From: Sodalis praecaptivus
GTDB lineage: Bacteria > Pseudomonadota > Gammaproteobacteria > Enterobacterales > Enterobacteriaceae
Length of the DNA stretch: 64,000 bases
Assembly: GCF_000517425.1 (NCBI RefSeq)
Contig: NZ_CP006569.1
Location: 1,860,001 to 1,924,000 of the forward strand
Reading direction: 5' to 3'
Positions within the stretch are counted from its first letter, which is position 1. Each line of letters starts with the position of its first letter. The notes under the pieces were generated by a model that was not told where the DNA came from, ran no database searches, and worked only from the letters and a program-made list of their open reading frames with translations. Position numbers and translations under genes: made by a program. Of the stretch, positions 1 to 9,263 are shown piece after piece.

Positions 1-649
1 CTCGCTGATTGCTAACAACGGTTTTTTACGTCACTACGCCAACAGTCTGATAGTTGCCTCGGGCTCTGTCATTCTCGCGCTGCCGTTCGCAGCCGCAACC
101 GGCTATGCTTTTGCACGCTTTAAAACGGGCGGCAAAGCGGCGCGTTTTATCATGCTGGCCACCCAAATGCTGCCTGCCGTAGCCCTGGTGTTACCCGCCT
201 TCGCCATGCTGCGCTCGGTGGGGCTGACCAATTCACTGCTCGGGCTCACGTTGGTTTATGCCGCATTAAACCTGCCGTTTCTGACGTGGATCTTGATGGG
301 ATTTTTTGACGGGATCCCGGTGGATTTGGAGTGGGCGGCGCTGACCGACGGCGCGACCGCCTGGGGGGCTTTCTGGCATGTGGTTCTGCCGGTCTCACTG
401 CCGGGTCTTGCGGCCTCGGCGGTACTGGGGTTCATCCTCTCCTGGAATGAGTTTCTTTTTGCCCTGGTGCTTAGTGGGCCTGAGACCGCCACGGTCCCGG
501 TGGCGCTAGCCGCACTGCAAACCTCGAACGGCGTACAGATAGGCAAGGTCTCGGCGGGTATTGTGCTGGCCATTTTGCCATTGATGGTCGCCTCACATTT
601 TATTCAACGATACATCGTCAAAGGGCTCACTTTCGGCGGTGTGAAATAA
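1..649 (+). CDS. Sugar ABC transporter permease, MalG type (5' partial)
   Basis: This is an inner-membrane permease of the binding-protein-dependent carbohydrate importer family. The frame is open from base 2, so the 5' end lies outside the window. Several hydrophobic segments are visible. The cytoplasmic EAA-type loop that docks the ATPase is at about bases 329-391, with EWAALTDG followed by the HVVLP core. The protein ends with the conserved KGLTFGGVK tail of MalG-like permeases. A binding protein and a second permease follow on the same strand, so the three form one import operon. The substrate cannot be read from the sequence. An ATPase gene is not present downstream and must lie upstream or elsewhere. 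Confidence 0.88.
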   Translation, partial: SLIANNGFLRHYANSLIVASGSVILALPFAAATGYAFARFKTGGKAARFIMLATQMLPAVALVLPAFAMLRSVGLTNSLLGLTLVYAALNLPFLTWILMGFFDGIPVDLEWAALTDGATAWGAFWHVVLPVSLPGLAASAVLGFILSWNEFLFALVLSGPETATVPVALAALQTSNGVQIGKVSAGIVLAILPLMVASHFIQRYIVKGLTFGGVK

Positions 650-709
650 CGTTATGTCCAGCAGAAAATCGCGCCGTTAACACGCCGGCACCTTCACCAG
701 GAGTTAATT

Positions 710-1984
710 ATGTTGAACCGTAAGAAAATCACATTGTTATCGAGTCTGATGGTACTGAGCCTTTCAACATCAGTGCGTGCGGAAGATGTCGTGCTGCGTG
801 CGCTGATGGAAGATGTGCCGGAAACGCAAATCATTGAAAAAATGCTGCCTGATTTCGAGAAACAGTACCACATCAAAGTCCAATTCGAGAAAATCGGCTA
901 TGGCGATATGCATGACAAGTTGGTATCACAGCTGATTCAGTCGCAAAGTTATTACAATCTGCTGGAAGTGGATTTTCTGTGGGCGGGGGAGTTTAGCAAA
1001 GCCGGATGGCTGACCGATCTGACGCCGGAAGTGAAAAAGTCCGGTTTTGATATGTCGGCATTTATTCCCGCTACCGTCTCGTTGATTAATGTCACCGCCG
1101 ATAAAACCACATTGATCCCGATGTACAACTACTCCATGGGCCTGATTTACCGCACGGATGTCCTGCAGGATGAGAAATTGAAGAGCGCCTATCAGACCGA
1201 GTTCAAAAAACCGCTGGCGCAGCCGAAAACGCTGGAAGAGTACGTCGCGCTGGCCAAATTTATTAAAAAGAACGGCAACATGTCGGGTGCTGCGATGCAA
1301 GGGCAGCGCGGCGATCCCAACAGCATGGAATTTTCTAACTACCTTTTTGCCGTCGGCGGTGACTATGTTGACGCTCAAGGGAAATCCGCGCTAAACAGCC
1401 CCGCCGGCCACAAAGCGATGTCGCTTTATGCGGACGCCATTAAAAATGCCGCGCAAACCGGCGCGCTGTCCGCCACGCTCGACGATACCGTGCGCCTGAT
1501 GTGCAGCGGCAAAGCGTTCAGTATGCTGACCTACTGGTGGATGTTGCCACAGTTGGATAACGCCACCGCCTGTCCGGCCGTTGCCGGTAAACTCGCACTG
1601 ACCACCGTCCCCGGCGGACATGGGGAAAGCGGCGGCTGGGGATGGGGTATTCCAAAGAACGTCTCGGATAAAGAAAAGCAGGCCGCATGGACCTTTATAC
1701 AATGGGTTCAGAGTAAAGACGTCGCCACAGCACGGGCGCTACAGGGGCATGCGCCCGTGCGTGCCGATGTCTATGACAATGCCGACGTGTTGAAAAAGTA
1801 CCCTTACTATAAAGACGCGCTGAATATCGTGGCGTCCGGTAAATCCTTCCCGGTCTTTTCCTATTCCGCCCAGTATGAAGACGTCCTCGGGACACAATTG
1901 TCGTTGCTGGCGAGTGGCGAAAATAGCGTCGATAAATCATTGAAAAACGCCTCCGAGCAATTAGATAAGTTACTGGTGAAATGA
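710..1984 (+). CDS. Extracellular sugar-binding protein of ABC importer
   Basis: This is a periplasmic solute-binding protein of the bacterial extracellular solute-binding family 1 (maltose-binding fold), 424 aa. The first 24 residues form a Sec signal peptide: positive MLNRKK, a hydrophobic core, then a cut after VRA. The mature protein begins EDVVLRALM. An AGGAG ribosome site lies just upstream of the ATG. The gene lies 60 bp after the first permease, and its stop overlaps the start of the next permease (ATGA), which indicates translational coupling. The family binds mono- or oligosaccharides or related polyols. The actual ligand is unknown. Confidence 0.9.
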   Translation: MLNRKKITLLSSLMVLSLSTSVRAEDVVLRALMEDVPETQIIEKMLPDFEKQYHIKVQFEKIGYGDMHDKLVSQLIQSQSYYNLLEVDFLWAGEFSKAGWLTDLTPEVKKSGFDMSAFIPATVSLINVTADKTTLIPMYNYSMGLIYRTDVLQDEKLKSAYQTEFKKPLAQPKTLEEYVALAKFIKKNGNMSGAAMQGQRGDPNSMEFSNYLFAVGGDYVDAQGKSALNSPAGHKAMSLYADAIKNAAQTGALSATLDDTVRLMCSGKAFSMLTYWWMLPQLDNATACPAVAGKLALTTVPGGHGESGGWGWGIPKNVSDKEKQAAWTFIQWVQSKDVATARALQGHAPVRADVYDNADVLKKYPYYKDALNIVASGKSFPVFSYSAQYEDVLGTQLSLLASGENSVDKSLKNASEQLDKLLVK

Positions 1985-2913
1985 GGAAAGGGGGCCGGCA
2001 GATGGCTTTAGCTGAGGATTTTATCGTGAAACCGACGTCCCGTTTGACCCTGGACAGATTCCGTGTAACGGGCTGGGCATTTGCCTCGCCCGGGTTATTG
2101 GCTCTGGCGATTGTGCTCGGCTTCCCCGTTATTTATTCCGTCGTACTGGCTTTTTCGTCGTATACGCTGCTGCATGTGGATCTCTTCCCCCTGGCGGGGC
2201 TGGATAATTTTATCAGCGTGCTGAGTAGCGACACTTTCTGGCACTCCGCCTGGCTCACCATCCGCTATTCATTGCTGACGGTAAGCGGCGAATTCATCGT
2301 CGGGTTAGGTATCGCATTAATGCTGAACCGGGTGGTAAAGACCCGGCCGCTGTATTTTGCGCTCCTGACTATCCCCATGGCGATGTCGCCCGTTAGCGTA
2401 GCGCTTATCTGGCGCATGCTATTACAGCCCAACCTGGGAATTATCAACCACATGTTGCAAAGCGTTGGCCTGCCGGGCATCGACTGGCTGGGAAACCCCA
2501 CGCTGGCATTCTGGAGCATGGTGTGGATTGATATCTGGCAGCAGATGTCTTTTGTGGTGCTGATCCTGGCCGCGGGCCTGGCGTCATTACCCAAAGATCC
2601 CTTTGAGGCCGCCGAAATCGACGGGGCGAACAGCTTGCAGCAATTCTGGTATATCACGCTGCCGATGCTGCGGCCCGTCTCCGCTATTGCGATCGTTATT
2701 CAGTTGATTAATGAACTGCGCACCTACGACCTACCGTATATCTTGACCCGCGGCGGGCCGGGGAACGCCACCGAAGTGCTGAGCTTCTTCGCTTATCGCA
2801 GGGCATTTTTGGGGTTGTCGCTTAATGAAGGGGCCGCCGCTGCGCTGATTTTACTGCTCATTGTGCTGGTGATGACCATCGTCTATTTCGTGTTGCTGGA
2901 ACGCCGCAGATAG
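1981..2913 (+). CDS. Sugar ABC transporter permease, MalF/UgpA type
   Basis: This is the second inner-membrane permease of the importer, 310 aa with about six hydrophobic segments. The EAA loop is at roughly residues 209-230 (FEAAEIDGA then the ITLPML core). The annotated start overlaps the binding-protein stop as ATGA. A second in-frame ATG at 2002 has a purine-rich run (GGAAAGGGGG) before it and could be used instead. It pairs with the MalG-type permease to form the transmembrane channel. The operon appears to stop here: the next 260 bp hold no ATPase, catabolic gene or clear terminator. Confidence 0.88.
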   Translation: MRKGGRQMALAEDFIVKPTSRLTLDRFRVTGWAFASPGLLALAIVLGFPVIYSVVLAFSSYTLLHVDLFPLAGLDNFISVLSSDTFWHSAWLTIRYSLLTVSGEFIVGLGIALMLNRVVKTRPLYFALLTIPMAMSPVSVALIWRMLLQPNLGIINHMLQSVGLPGIDWLGNPTLAFWSMVWIDIWQQMSFVVLILAAGLASLPKDPFEAAEIDGANSLQQFWYITLPMLRPVSAIAIVIQLINELRTYDLPYILTRGGPGNATEVLSFFAYRRAFLGLSLNEGAAAALILLLIVLVMTIVYFVLLERRR

Positions 2914-3176
2914 CCGTGGGAACACCGTAACTTAATAAGCCAATACCCGTTTAATTGCCCTAAGCGGGTCGTTGCTATTCGGGCGCTGCGGACTGAACGT
3001 GAAGTGAGAGGTGGGTCATGACAACGCATCCACGTTAGCATGCCCAGGTGTGTGCCATTTGAGAACAGAGGCGAATCTGCCCTTGCATCTTGTGATGAAC
3101 ACCTTGAAACTGATACAGCACGCTGTTCACAACGATGTCTTATGCTGAACTTTCCGTACAAGACCGGAGCGCACTG

Positions 3177-3698
3177 ATGGCCAGAATTGCTGTAGACATG
3201 GATGAAGTTATCGCTGATTTCAATAAGAAGTTTATCAACTCATTTAATCATCAATTCGGAAAGACTATTTCGTTAACGGATTTGCACGGACGATCGGCAC
3301 AAAAACGCTGGCCGGAATTGGCCAGTGATATCGATCTGCTGATCGGACAGGCAGATTTTTTTTCAGACCTGCCGGTGATGCCGGACAGCCAGGAAGTTCT
3401 GGCGCGGATGAACGAAAAACATGAGATATTTATCACCACGGCGGCAATGGAATTCCCGCTTTCATTCAACGCAAAATTCGAGTGGTTGAAAACGCATTTC
3501 CCATTCATTAGCCCCATGAATATTGTCTTCTGCGGCAGTAAAAGTATCCTCAATGCAGATTATCTGATTGATGATAACTGCCGCCATTTCCGCGGGTTCT
3601 GCGGTGAGGGCATTCTTTTTACTGCCCCGCATAATATCCATATGGAAGGGTATAAACGCGTGCGTAACTGGCAGGAGGTGGGCGAGTTGTTTCTATAA
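3177..3698 (+). CDS. 5'(3')-deoxyribonucleotidase-like HAD phosphatase (NT5C family)
   Basis: This 173-aa cytoplasmic protein of the HAD superfamily matches the NT5C / YorS-like 5'-nucleotidase group, which dephosphorylates (deoxy)nucleoside monophosphates. Motif I is DMDEVIADF near the N terminus, with nucleophile D7 and acid D9. Motif II Thr is in FITTAAM, and the C-terminal metal-binding motif is LIDDNCRHF. The start at 3177 was preferred over an in-frame ATG at 3135 because homology begins at MARIAVDMDE and a CCGGAG ribosome site lies 8-9 bases before it. It stands alone between the sugar importer and a VOC gene. The physiological substrate is not known. Confidence 0.82.
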   Translation: MARIAVDMDEVIADFNKKFINSFNHQFGKTISLTDLHGRSAQKRWPELASDIDLLIGQADFFSDLPVMPDSQEVLARMNEKHEIFITTAAMEFPLSFNAKFEWLKTHFPFISPMNIVFCGSKSILNADYLIDDNCRHFRGFCGEGILFTAPHNIHMEGYKRVRNWQEVGELFL

Positions 3699-3997
3699 CA
3701 TCTTGCGGGGGAACTATCGAAAGCCCCCCCAATTTCACATTAGACCGCTGCTTACCTTCGTGGACTTTGCGCCATGCCGCCGGATCGACAAACGGCAGTA
3801 ACAATGCGAACATCGGCAACAGAAATTCAGATGTAGTAACACTTGTCATCGCTCATACCCCATGCTGTCCTGCTGATAACCGCCCCTAGCCAGAAGCTGA
3901 CGTCGAAAGTTTGTATAAATCCAGACGGTGAGATAGGTCCATGTGTGATAAAAGGGAGAATCCGGGCCATTATGCCTGAAACCTGACGGAGCAGAAA

Positions 3998-4399
3998 ATG
4001 AGAACGCAGAAGCGCTGCATGGGGTATGTGGCGGTTGTGGTTGATGACTACGATCGTGCCATTGCCTATTACACCGACAAACTCGGCTTTACCCTCGTTG
4101 AGGATACACCGCAGCCTGGGAAACGCTGGGTAGTGGTTACCCCGAACCCGGAAAGCGACTGCAACATTCTACTGGCACGCGCTGCAAACGAAATACAGGA
4201 AAGCTTTATCGGCAACCAGTGTGGCGGGCGAGTATTCTTGTTCCTTCAGACCGATAATTTCTGGCGCGACTACAACGCCATGAAAGCAAAAGGGGTTAAG
4301 TTTTGCCAGGAGCCACGGGAAGAGGAGTACGGTACGGTGGTGGTATTTGAAGACCTCTTTGGCAACCGCTGGGATCTCTACCAGAACAAACAAAATTAA
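3998..4399 (+). CDS. VOC-family (glyoxalase/bleomycin-resistance-like) protein
   Basis: This 133-aa protein of the vicinal oxygen chelate fold is probably a cytoplasmic dimer. The N-terminal signature RCMGYVAVVVDDYDRAIAYY and the end FEDLFGNRWDLYQ are typical of this family, whose members bind a metal and act on glyoxals, aromatic diols or antibiotics. The position of the metal-ligand His is taken by other residues in the first module, so a catalytic role is uncertain. It is a single-gene unit ending about 230 bp before tRNA-Asn, with no partner gene to suggest a substrate. Confidence 0.78.
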   Translation: MRTQKRCMGYVAVVVDDYDRAIAYYTDKLGFTLVEDTPQPGKRWVVVTPNPESDCNILLARAANEIQESFIGNQCGGRVFLFLQTDNFWRDYNAMKAKGVKFCQEPREEEYGTVVVFEDLFGNRWDLYQNKQN

Positions 4400-4585
4400 C
4401 AATCTTGCCGGCTGCGTCTTCAATGTGTAGCCGTGACAATTAAGCATGAGACGCCATCCCTTGCAACGCGTTAAAGCCTAAAGCGCGTACACGCTAGAGT
4501 GATATTCATGCGGCAACGCCCCCGGCATCAGTTGTTGCGACATCCGCTTTACGCTGTTTATCGAGGGTCAGATACCGGTGAAAGC

Positions 4586-4622
4586 AAAAAGCCCGCTCAG
4601 GTTTCCCTGAGCGGGCTTTTCT
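4586..4622 (-). terminator. Rho-independent terminator downstream of tRNA-Asn
   Basis: An 11-bp GC-rich stem (4591-4601 with 4606-4616) is flanked by A5 on one side and T4 on the other. On the minus strand it lies just past the 3' end of tRNA-Asn and has a T-tract, so it most likely ends the tRNA transcript. It may work in both directions. Confidence 0.8.
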
Positions 4623-4627
4623 AAATA

Positions 4628-4703
4628 TGGCTCCTCTGACTGGACTCGAACCAGTGACATACGGATTAACAGTCCGCCGTTCTACCGACTGAACTACAGA
4701 GGA
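4628..4703 (-). tRNA. asnT: tRNA-Asn (GUU)
   Basis: The minus strand reads as a complete 76-nt cloverleaf starting TCCTCTGTAG and ending CAGAGGAGCCA, with an encoded CCA. The anticodon GTT lies at 4668-4670. The sequence matches enterobacterial tRNA-Asn. The next genes are mtfA and then tRNA-Ser(CGA), the same neighbours as asnT-mtfA-serU in E. coli, hence the symbol. Genes for tRNA-Asn are frequent integration sites for islands, but no integrase gene is visible here. Confidence 0.96.
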
Positions 4704-4877
4704 ATCGCGAGAACGGGGCGAATCATAGCGGGACACCGAAGGGGTGTCAACGGATAACATAATGAAATCGCGCAATTGCGCAAGGCTTAGCCGAATTGGT
4801 GATTTTCAGCGCCAGATTGCGGCAAAAGGCGCTGTTGAGACCTGACCATCGCGCCCATTGCACGGGTTTGCGCTGGC

Positions 4878-5690
4878 TTAATCCGGCGCCTGGGTCAGGC
4901 TGCGCGCCTCCTGCCTGCGACCGGCGCGCAAGGCGATGAGCCTTGAAAGCGGGTCCTGGCGGTAAAAGCGGACGAAACAGCCATAAAGATCGCCGAATCG
5001 CTCCGCCAGCAGTTCGGGAGAGCTGAAAAAGTATTCCGACAATACGGCAAAGCACTCCGCAGGGTCGCTTGCGGCATAGGCATCCATGCTGGCCGCGTCT
5101 TCCCCAACTAGCTCAACCTCATCCTGTAGGTCCGCCATGGCGCCATGGAGCAGCTGTTCCCAGCGGGCGACCTCCCGTAACGGGATAAGTGGCACGCCAT
5201 TGACGACGCCCGCGTTACGTAAATCGAGTTTGTGAGCGGTTTCATGGATAACCAAATTGAAACCCGACAAATCAAAGGAATCCTGAATTTCGAGCCAGTT
5301 GAGGACCACCGGGCCTTGATCCCAGCTTTGCCCGGAATGAACCACCTCGCCCTGGTGTACCAGGCCAAAATCATCCTGCCAGCTATCGGCCACCACGAAG
5401 GGCGCCGGGTAGATCAATACTTCATGGAAGCCGTCCAACCATTCCAGCCCCAACTCAAGCACCGGTAAGGAAAATAACAGCGCAATGCGCGCCCGCTGCT
5501 GGGCATGCAATTCCAGTGTCTGCAAGGGAACGAGTTTCTTTTGCCGCAGAAATTTCTTTGCCAGCGCCACCAATTTTTGCTGCTCATTGACCGAGAGCGG
5601 GCTAAATAGCGGGATGGATAGCGCCTGATCCCAGTTCGTTTCATCTGAGCTGGCGGTATGCGTGCTTCGCCATGGCCATTTGATCATCAT
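4878..5690 (-). CDS. mtfA: Mlc titration factor A (MtfA) metallopeptidase
   Basis: MtfA is a zinc metallopeptidase that binds and inactivates the glucose repressor Mlc, so ptsG can be expressed. The 270-aa protein carries the zincin motif HETAH at residues 149-153. The MIKWPW N terminus and the C-terminal [14 protein letters not shown] block match the E. coli protein (265 aa). The first two codons are both ATG; homologues start at MIKWPW, so 5687 may be the real first base. It lies between tRNA-Asn and tRNA-Ser as in E. coli. It appears intact and likely forms a single-gene transcript. Confidence 0.93.
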   Translation of the reverse strand: MMIKWPWRSTHTASSDETNWDQALSIPLFSPLSVNEQQKLVALAKKFLRQKKLVPLQTLELHAQQRARIALLFSLPVLELGLEWLDGFHEVLIYPAPFVVADSWQDDFGLVHQGEVVHSGQSWDQGPVVLNWLEIQDSFDLSGFNLVIHETAHKLDLRNAGVVNGVPLIPLREVARWEQLLHGAMADLQDEVELVGEDAASMDAYAASDPAECFAVLSEYFFSSPELLAERFGDLYGCFVRFYRQDPLSRLIALRAGRRQEARSLTQAPD

Positions 5691-5779
5691 GTTGCTCGAT
5701 AAGTCGTCACTTGAATCGTGAGGGCGGATTAATACTGTTAAAATGCCGCAAAACAGGGCATGATAGCAACCGCAAAAAA

Positions 5780-5869
5780 GGAGAGATGCCGGAGCGGCTG
5801 AACGGGACGGTCTCGAAAACCGTTAAGGGAGCAATCCCTTCCAGGGTTCAAATCCCTGTCTCTCCGCCA
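5780..5869 (+). tRNA. serU: tRNA-Ser (CGA)
   Basis: This is a 90-nt class II tRNA starting GGAGAGATGCC and ending TCTCTCCGCCA, with the long variable arm (AGGGAGCAATCCCTT) expected of tRNA-Ser. The anticodon loop CTCGAAA gives anticodon CGA. It faces away from mtfA, matching the asnT-mtfA-serU arrangement of E. coli. Confidence 0.95.
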
Positions 5870-6256
5870 CTTTTCAACGGGTTACAGACAATTCCTCTGG
5901 TCAACCTGTCACGCCCTGTAAATTCTGAGAAAATACGCTAAAAATCTTTGCTGCGGCAGGGTGCTAGCGCGCGCCTTATTCATCATAAAGACAAGCAAGA
6001 GGCAATTTCAGGCTGGTTGAAGCTAACGCTGCCTACCGTGTACTCTTACCACGTCGTCAAAAATCTGCTAGTAAGCCCCTGCGAGTCAGACCCTAATCGC
6101 AAAATACTTTCCCTAAATGACGTTCCATCGCTGCGCCACTCATTCTACAGTGATAGCAGGGGACAATCCTCTCACGCGCACACCCCCCCCGCGCGAGACT
6201 GTCCCGTGGCGTGCAGTCCGCGCCGGCACCATGGCCCCTGTAAAGAGAGGCATTTT
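5870..6256. other. Gene-free stretch after tRNA-Ser
   Basis: No supported gene is present. The short open frames here have no ribosome site or recognisable protein. A C9-10 run at about 6182-6191 next to CGCGCG is the only notable feature. It separates conserved tRNA/mtfA DNA from the accessory-looking stretch that follows. Confidence 0.5.
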
Positions 6257-7003
6257 TTATCGCTGTTTTACGATGGACAAAAAAGGCCGTACCAGCAGAC
6301 CCCAAAGCAGATGTTTGCATTTAACCTTCCACGGCGCCCGCGCTTTTAATGATTGCCAAATGGCATTGCGCGCCGCGTCAGGTTTGGGGGTAATACTGAT
6401 GTGTGACTGAGCTGCATGGATGCTATGCAAAATGACCGGCGGCACTACGGCACGTACCTGACAAAAGGCGTAATCCTGAAAAATGGAAAATTTGTCGGCC
6501 ACCATCCATACCGGATAGAGGCCCGCCGCCATGTTGCGCGCGGCCGTGCGATTGATGATGTAACCGTGCGTCATCGCGGCATCAACTACCCTATGCAGAC
6601 AGTGGGTCTTATCCAATGCCTGAATCGGTTTTTTTAGGTATTGACAGCTGGCGGTCAGCAGCGTTAACAGCGGCTTGCTGGGAATATCGCACAGCGCTAG
6701 TTGGGGGAGAAGCGAAATGGCTTCCGGGGTAAGCTTTGCGTCATCCTCAAGGATTAACGCCTGCTTAAGCCCACGCTCGCAAATGAGGCGATAGATATGG
6801 ATGTGGCTAAGGGCGCAACCAATTTCACCCGGACGGGTGGCATAATTGATTCTACGTGTATGTTGCATAATGTCCTCGCCGCTAAGCAGATGGCCATTTA
6901 TGGCTTCGATAAACTCATAATCAAGAGAGTAATGTTGGCACTGGTATTCAATACATTGACGGCGTTTGGGTGATGCCTTGAGATTGATGATGAAAACTTT
7001 CAC
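6257..7003 (-). CDS. Glycosyltransferase family 25 (LPS/oligosaccharide biosynthesis)
   Basis: This 248-aa protein resembles family 25 glycosyltransferases (Lex1/LgtB/LpsA type), which add galactose or glucose to lipooligosaccharide. It begins MKVFIINLKASPKRR, followed by FIEAINGHLL. The family blocks GEIGCALSHIHIYR (about residue 77) and LILEDDAKL (about 98) contain the acidic metal/nucleotide-sugar site. It is a single gene with no sugar-biosynthesis neighbours, so it may act on the existing core. It looks full length. The acceptor sugar cannot be told. Confidence 0.85.
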   Translation of the reverse strand: MKVFIINLKASPKRRQCIEYQCQHYSLDYEFIEAINGHLLSGEDIMQHTRRINYATRPGEIGCALSHIHIYRLICERGLKQALILEDDAKLTPEAISLLPQLALCDIPSKPLLTLLTASCQYLKKPIQALDKTHCLHRVVDAAMTHGYIINRTAARNMAAGLYPVWMVADKFSIFQDYAFCQVRAVVPPVILHSIHAAQSHISITPKPDAARNAIWQSLKARAPWKVKCKHLLWGLLVRPFLSIVKQR

Positions 7004-8376
7004 GCCTTCTCCATTTGCGGATAATAAAAGGTGCGCGGCTCTATTTTGCTTTCAAGATTAAATGTGGAGTGTAAATTAATTATCTGTTTTAAATATCGCA
7101 CATGCAAATATTGAGTTGCATTTACTTGTTCCCGTGGTTATTCTTGACGCTAAAAGCGTTGTGGATAATACCAGCAAAAGTTGCACCATGGCGAGAAAAT
7201 CACAAACTATTTATCTGCGATTTTGCTGCTCAAGGTGCTATATTAACTGGATTGTAATTAAATTAAATATTATTGATTCAATTAAGCGAAGAGTATTCTC
7301 CTTTAGCCCGCAGGGACAGGGGGCTAATTCGAGCAGTGATGATGCGTTGTATCCGTGGTTGGCACTACCTTGCCCCGTTAGCCAGCGCTCCTTAAGGTGA
7401 TATTGCTGGAAAGGGAGCGGCGTCCAATCGATTGTGGGAAGCAATTATGCCTAGGCTAGGGAAACGCGGCTGTAGCTCTACGCATTACGCGGGCGATGTC
7501 GAGACTTCCGCCAATAACAGGCTTACGGTCACTTCAACGGGGCAAGCATTTGCGCTACAAGGCATCCCGTTAACGGACTAAAAAATGAGCGCCGTGGTTG
7601 CTTGTCCGTGGCGCTTAATGTCGGGCGACAATTAAGCACGCATAGGGTGAAAATTATTTATTGAGATTAATATCTATGAAATTATATTCATCTTGGTGAG
7701 TATCTGACGCAGATGCAATAACGCCATTAAGACAATTCGATCAAATTAACACTTGCTAGAATAAAAGGATTTTTCTGATGGCGCTCAGATGATTCTTGTG
7801 GATAATATTGGGCCATCGGCCCCGAAGACAATTCTTTTAGAAATAAATCTTCAGGGTGGCGGGAAATCTATTGACAAGCGCCACATTACGTTTAATAGTT
7901 ATTCTCTGACGATGGAAAAATGCTGGCCAGGTCACTTAATCTAGATAGGAATAGGCTGGCGTTTCCGGTAGTGCTGAATGATGATTTAAAATTATTTGCT
8001 TCAATTAATTAATAAAAATGATACGGTCTCTGTGTCAAATTTAATGGATGTTATCGCATAAGGTCGTTAAGGACCGCCCTCTTAACGCCTGAGCCGTCAG
8101 CGTTAACCTTATAAAAGAATCAAAAGTATTAATCGTTAGAATAGATAGTCTTCTCCAATGCGTAACGCATTTGCTATTAGCGATGGTTATTCAATCGCAT
8201 TGAGGGTGCTTGCGGCGGGCAAACAACAAGGCTAGACGGGGGAATATTCGGAATTTTCTTTAGCAGTTTAACGTATTTGACATCGTAATGATTAGCGACA
8301 CCGTGTCGAGTAAGCATTGCGGTAGGTATAAAACGGTGCGGCCGAATGACGACGGCACCAAAGCCAGGACAATACC
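7004..8376. other. 1.4-kb decayed, AT-rich intergenic region
   Basis: No intact gene is supported. Two short open stretches look like protein remnants. One is at about 7489-7581 and contains ANNRLTVTSTGQAFALQG, like the end of an extracellular beta-rich protein. The other is at about 7785-7940 and contains MILVDNIGPSAPKTILLEIN then ITFNSYSLTME. Neither has a start with a ribosome site, and neither can be assigned to a family. The AT content is clearly higher than in the core genes, which suggests foreign or eroded DNA. Confidence 0.5.
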
Positions 8377-8577
8377 ATGAAAAAAATGATAACTTTGGCC
8401 GACGATAATGCTCAGAAAGCGAATGTCGCGCCTGAAATGAATAGTCAAGAATGGATGGAGGCGATAAATCGAGAGTTGACGACTATTGTCAAAAATGCGG
8501 GAATCAGCGTTGAGGACGAGAATGAAGAAGCGTTATACACAGCGTTAAGTAGACTGCTGCGTCGGGCAGGGGAGTAA
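8377..8577 (+). CDS. Small orphan protein with phage tail-fibre-like motif
   Basis: This encodes 66 aa with an AGGA-type ribosome site about 8 bases before the ATG. Residues about 22-60 (SQEWMEAINRELTTIV then AGISVED and a closing ALSRLL) resemble the W-N-I-Q-EEL...AGI...D...L..AI segment common in phage tail fibres and other virion proteins. No other phage gene is adjacent, so it is either an excised fragment with a new start or a stand-alone small protein. It is acidic and has no signal peptide. The function is unknown and the resemblance is from memory of the motif only. Confidence 0.5.
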   Translation: MKKMITLADDNAQKANVAPEMNSQEWMEAINRELTTIVKNAGISVEDENEEALYTALSRLLRRAGE

Positions 8578-8879
8578 CAGATATCCCTCCGCCGCAAATC
8601 AAGCAGATGTTATGACGATGCGTAATACATTCGTATAAAAGTTACACGATGTCTCACCTGGCCTTCAGCAACGCAGTGCGATAGCGGCGTGCGGTATTTT
8701 TAGCGTCTTGAAGTAAGAAGCGATGACACTGGCGTGGGCGGCGGTATCGCGAAAAAAATGTTGCAAAATACGCCATATTTTCCGCGCCAGCACATAACGG
8801 AATGATATTTTTTTGCCGGCAATCGTCGTCGTGCGGCGGTCGTCGATTAATTTCATTGCCGTGCGGCCAGCGTGGCGAC
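8578..8879. other. Short gene-free stretch
   Basis: The minus strand holds a 63-codon open frame at 8665-8856 (MKLIDDRRTTTIAGKK...), but it has no recognisable family. It could be a remnant. Nothing else is supported here. Confidence 0.4.
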
Positions 8880-9263
8880 TTACTGCTTTAATGCCGATTG
8901 TGCTTCTTCAAGTTCTTGTTGAGCACGTGTGACTTTTTTCTGTTTTTTGCGAATCTTATCGCTATTACCTGTTTGCTGAGCTTGCGTTAGTTCGTGCTGC
9001 CGTTGCGCCAGCTTGTTTTTCTTGTCGGCAATGTGGCGCTCGCGGTCTGCCTGTAGCTGGTCATCGCGACAATGGGCGGTAATCTCAGCCAGCGCCTTTT
9101 CCAGACCTTCCGCCCGCGCCGCGTTGCCTTGAGCGCGGGCATGGGAAAGCTGTGTCTGCACAGACTGCTGTTTTGCCGCGCAACCGCTTGCCGCCAGCGC
9201 ACGTTGTCCCGGTAATATCATCAAAGCGCCAATCATCGCCAGATAGGGGAGTATCGTTTTCAC
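8880..9263 (-). CDS. yqjC: DUF1090 periplasmic protein (YqjC-like)
   Basis: This 127-aa secreted protein matches the DUF1090/YqjC family. A signal peptide of about 24 residues ends near RALAASG. The mature part has the paired cysteines C28 and CRDDQLQ and a long, charged coiled-coil-like helix rich in K, Q and E. In E. coli yqjC heads the yqjCDEK group of envelope and stress genes; here it stands alone. A purine-poor leader and an AT-rich stretch precede it. The function in the family is not established. Confidence 0.82.
   Translation of the reverse strand: MKTILPYLAMIGALMILPGQRALAASGCAAKQQSVQTQLSHARAQGNAARAEGLEKALAEITAHCRDDQLQADRERHIADKKNKLAQRQHELTQAQQTGNSDKIRKKQKKVTRAQQELEEAQSALKQ

Noticed and set aside
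3700..3849. Minus-strand frame containing FVDPAAWRKVHEGKQ
   Set aside because: No start site with a ribosome signal, and it overlaps the nucleotidase gene; no family recognised.
4506..4586. Possible end of an integrase-like gene beside tRNA-Asn
   Set aside because: The minus strand ends YLTLDKQRKADVATTD...VAA, but no integrase motif or attachment repeat is visible.
6181..6196. C run and CGCGCG near tRNA-Ser
   Set aside because: A short simple stretch with no linked gene or structure.
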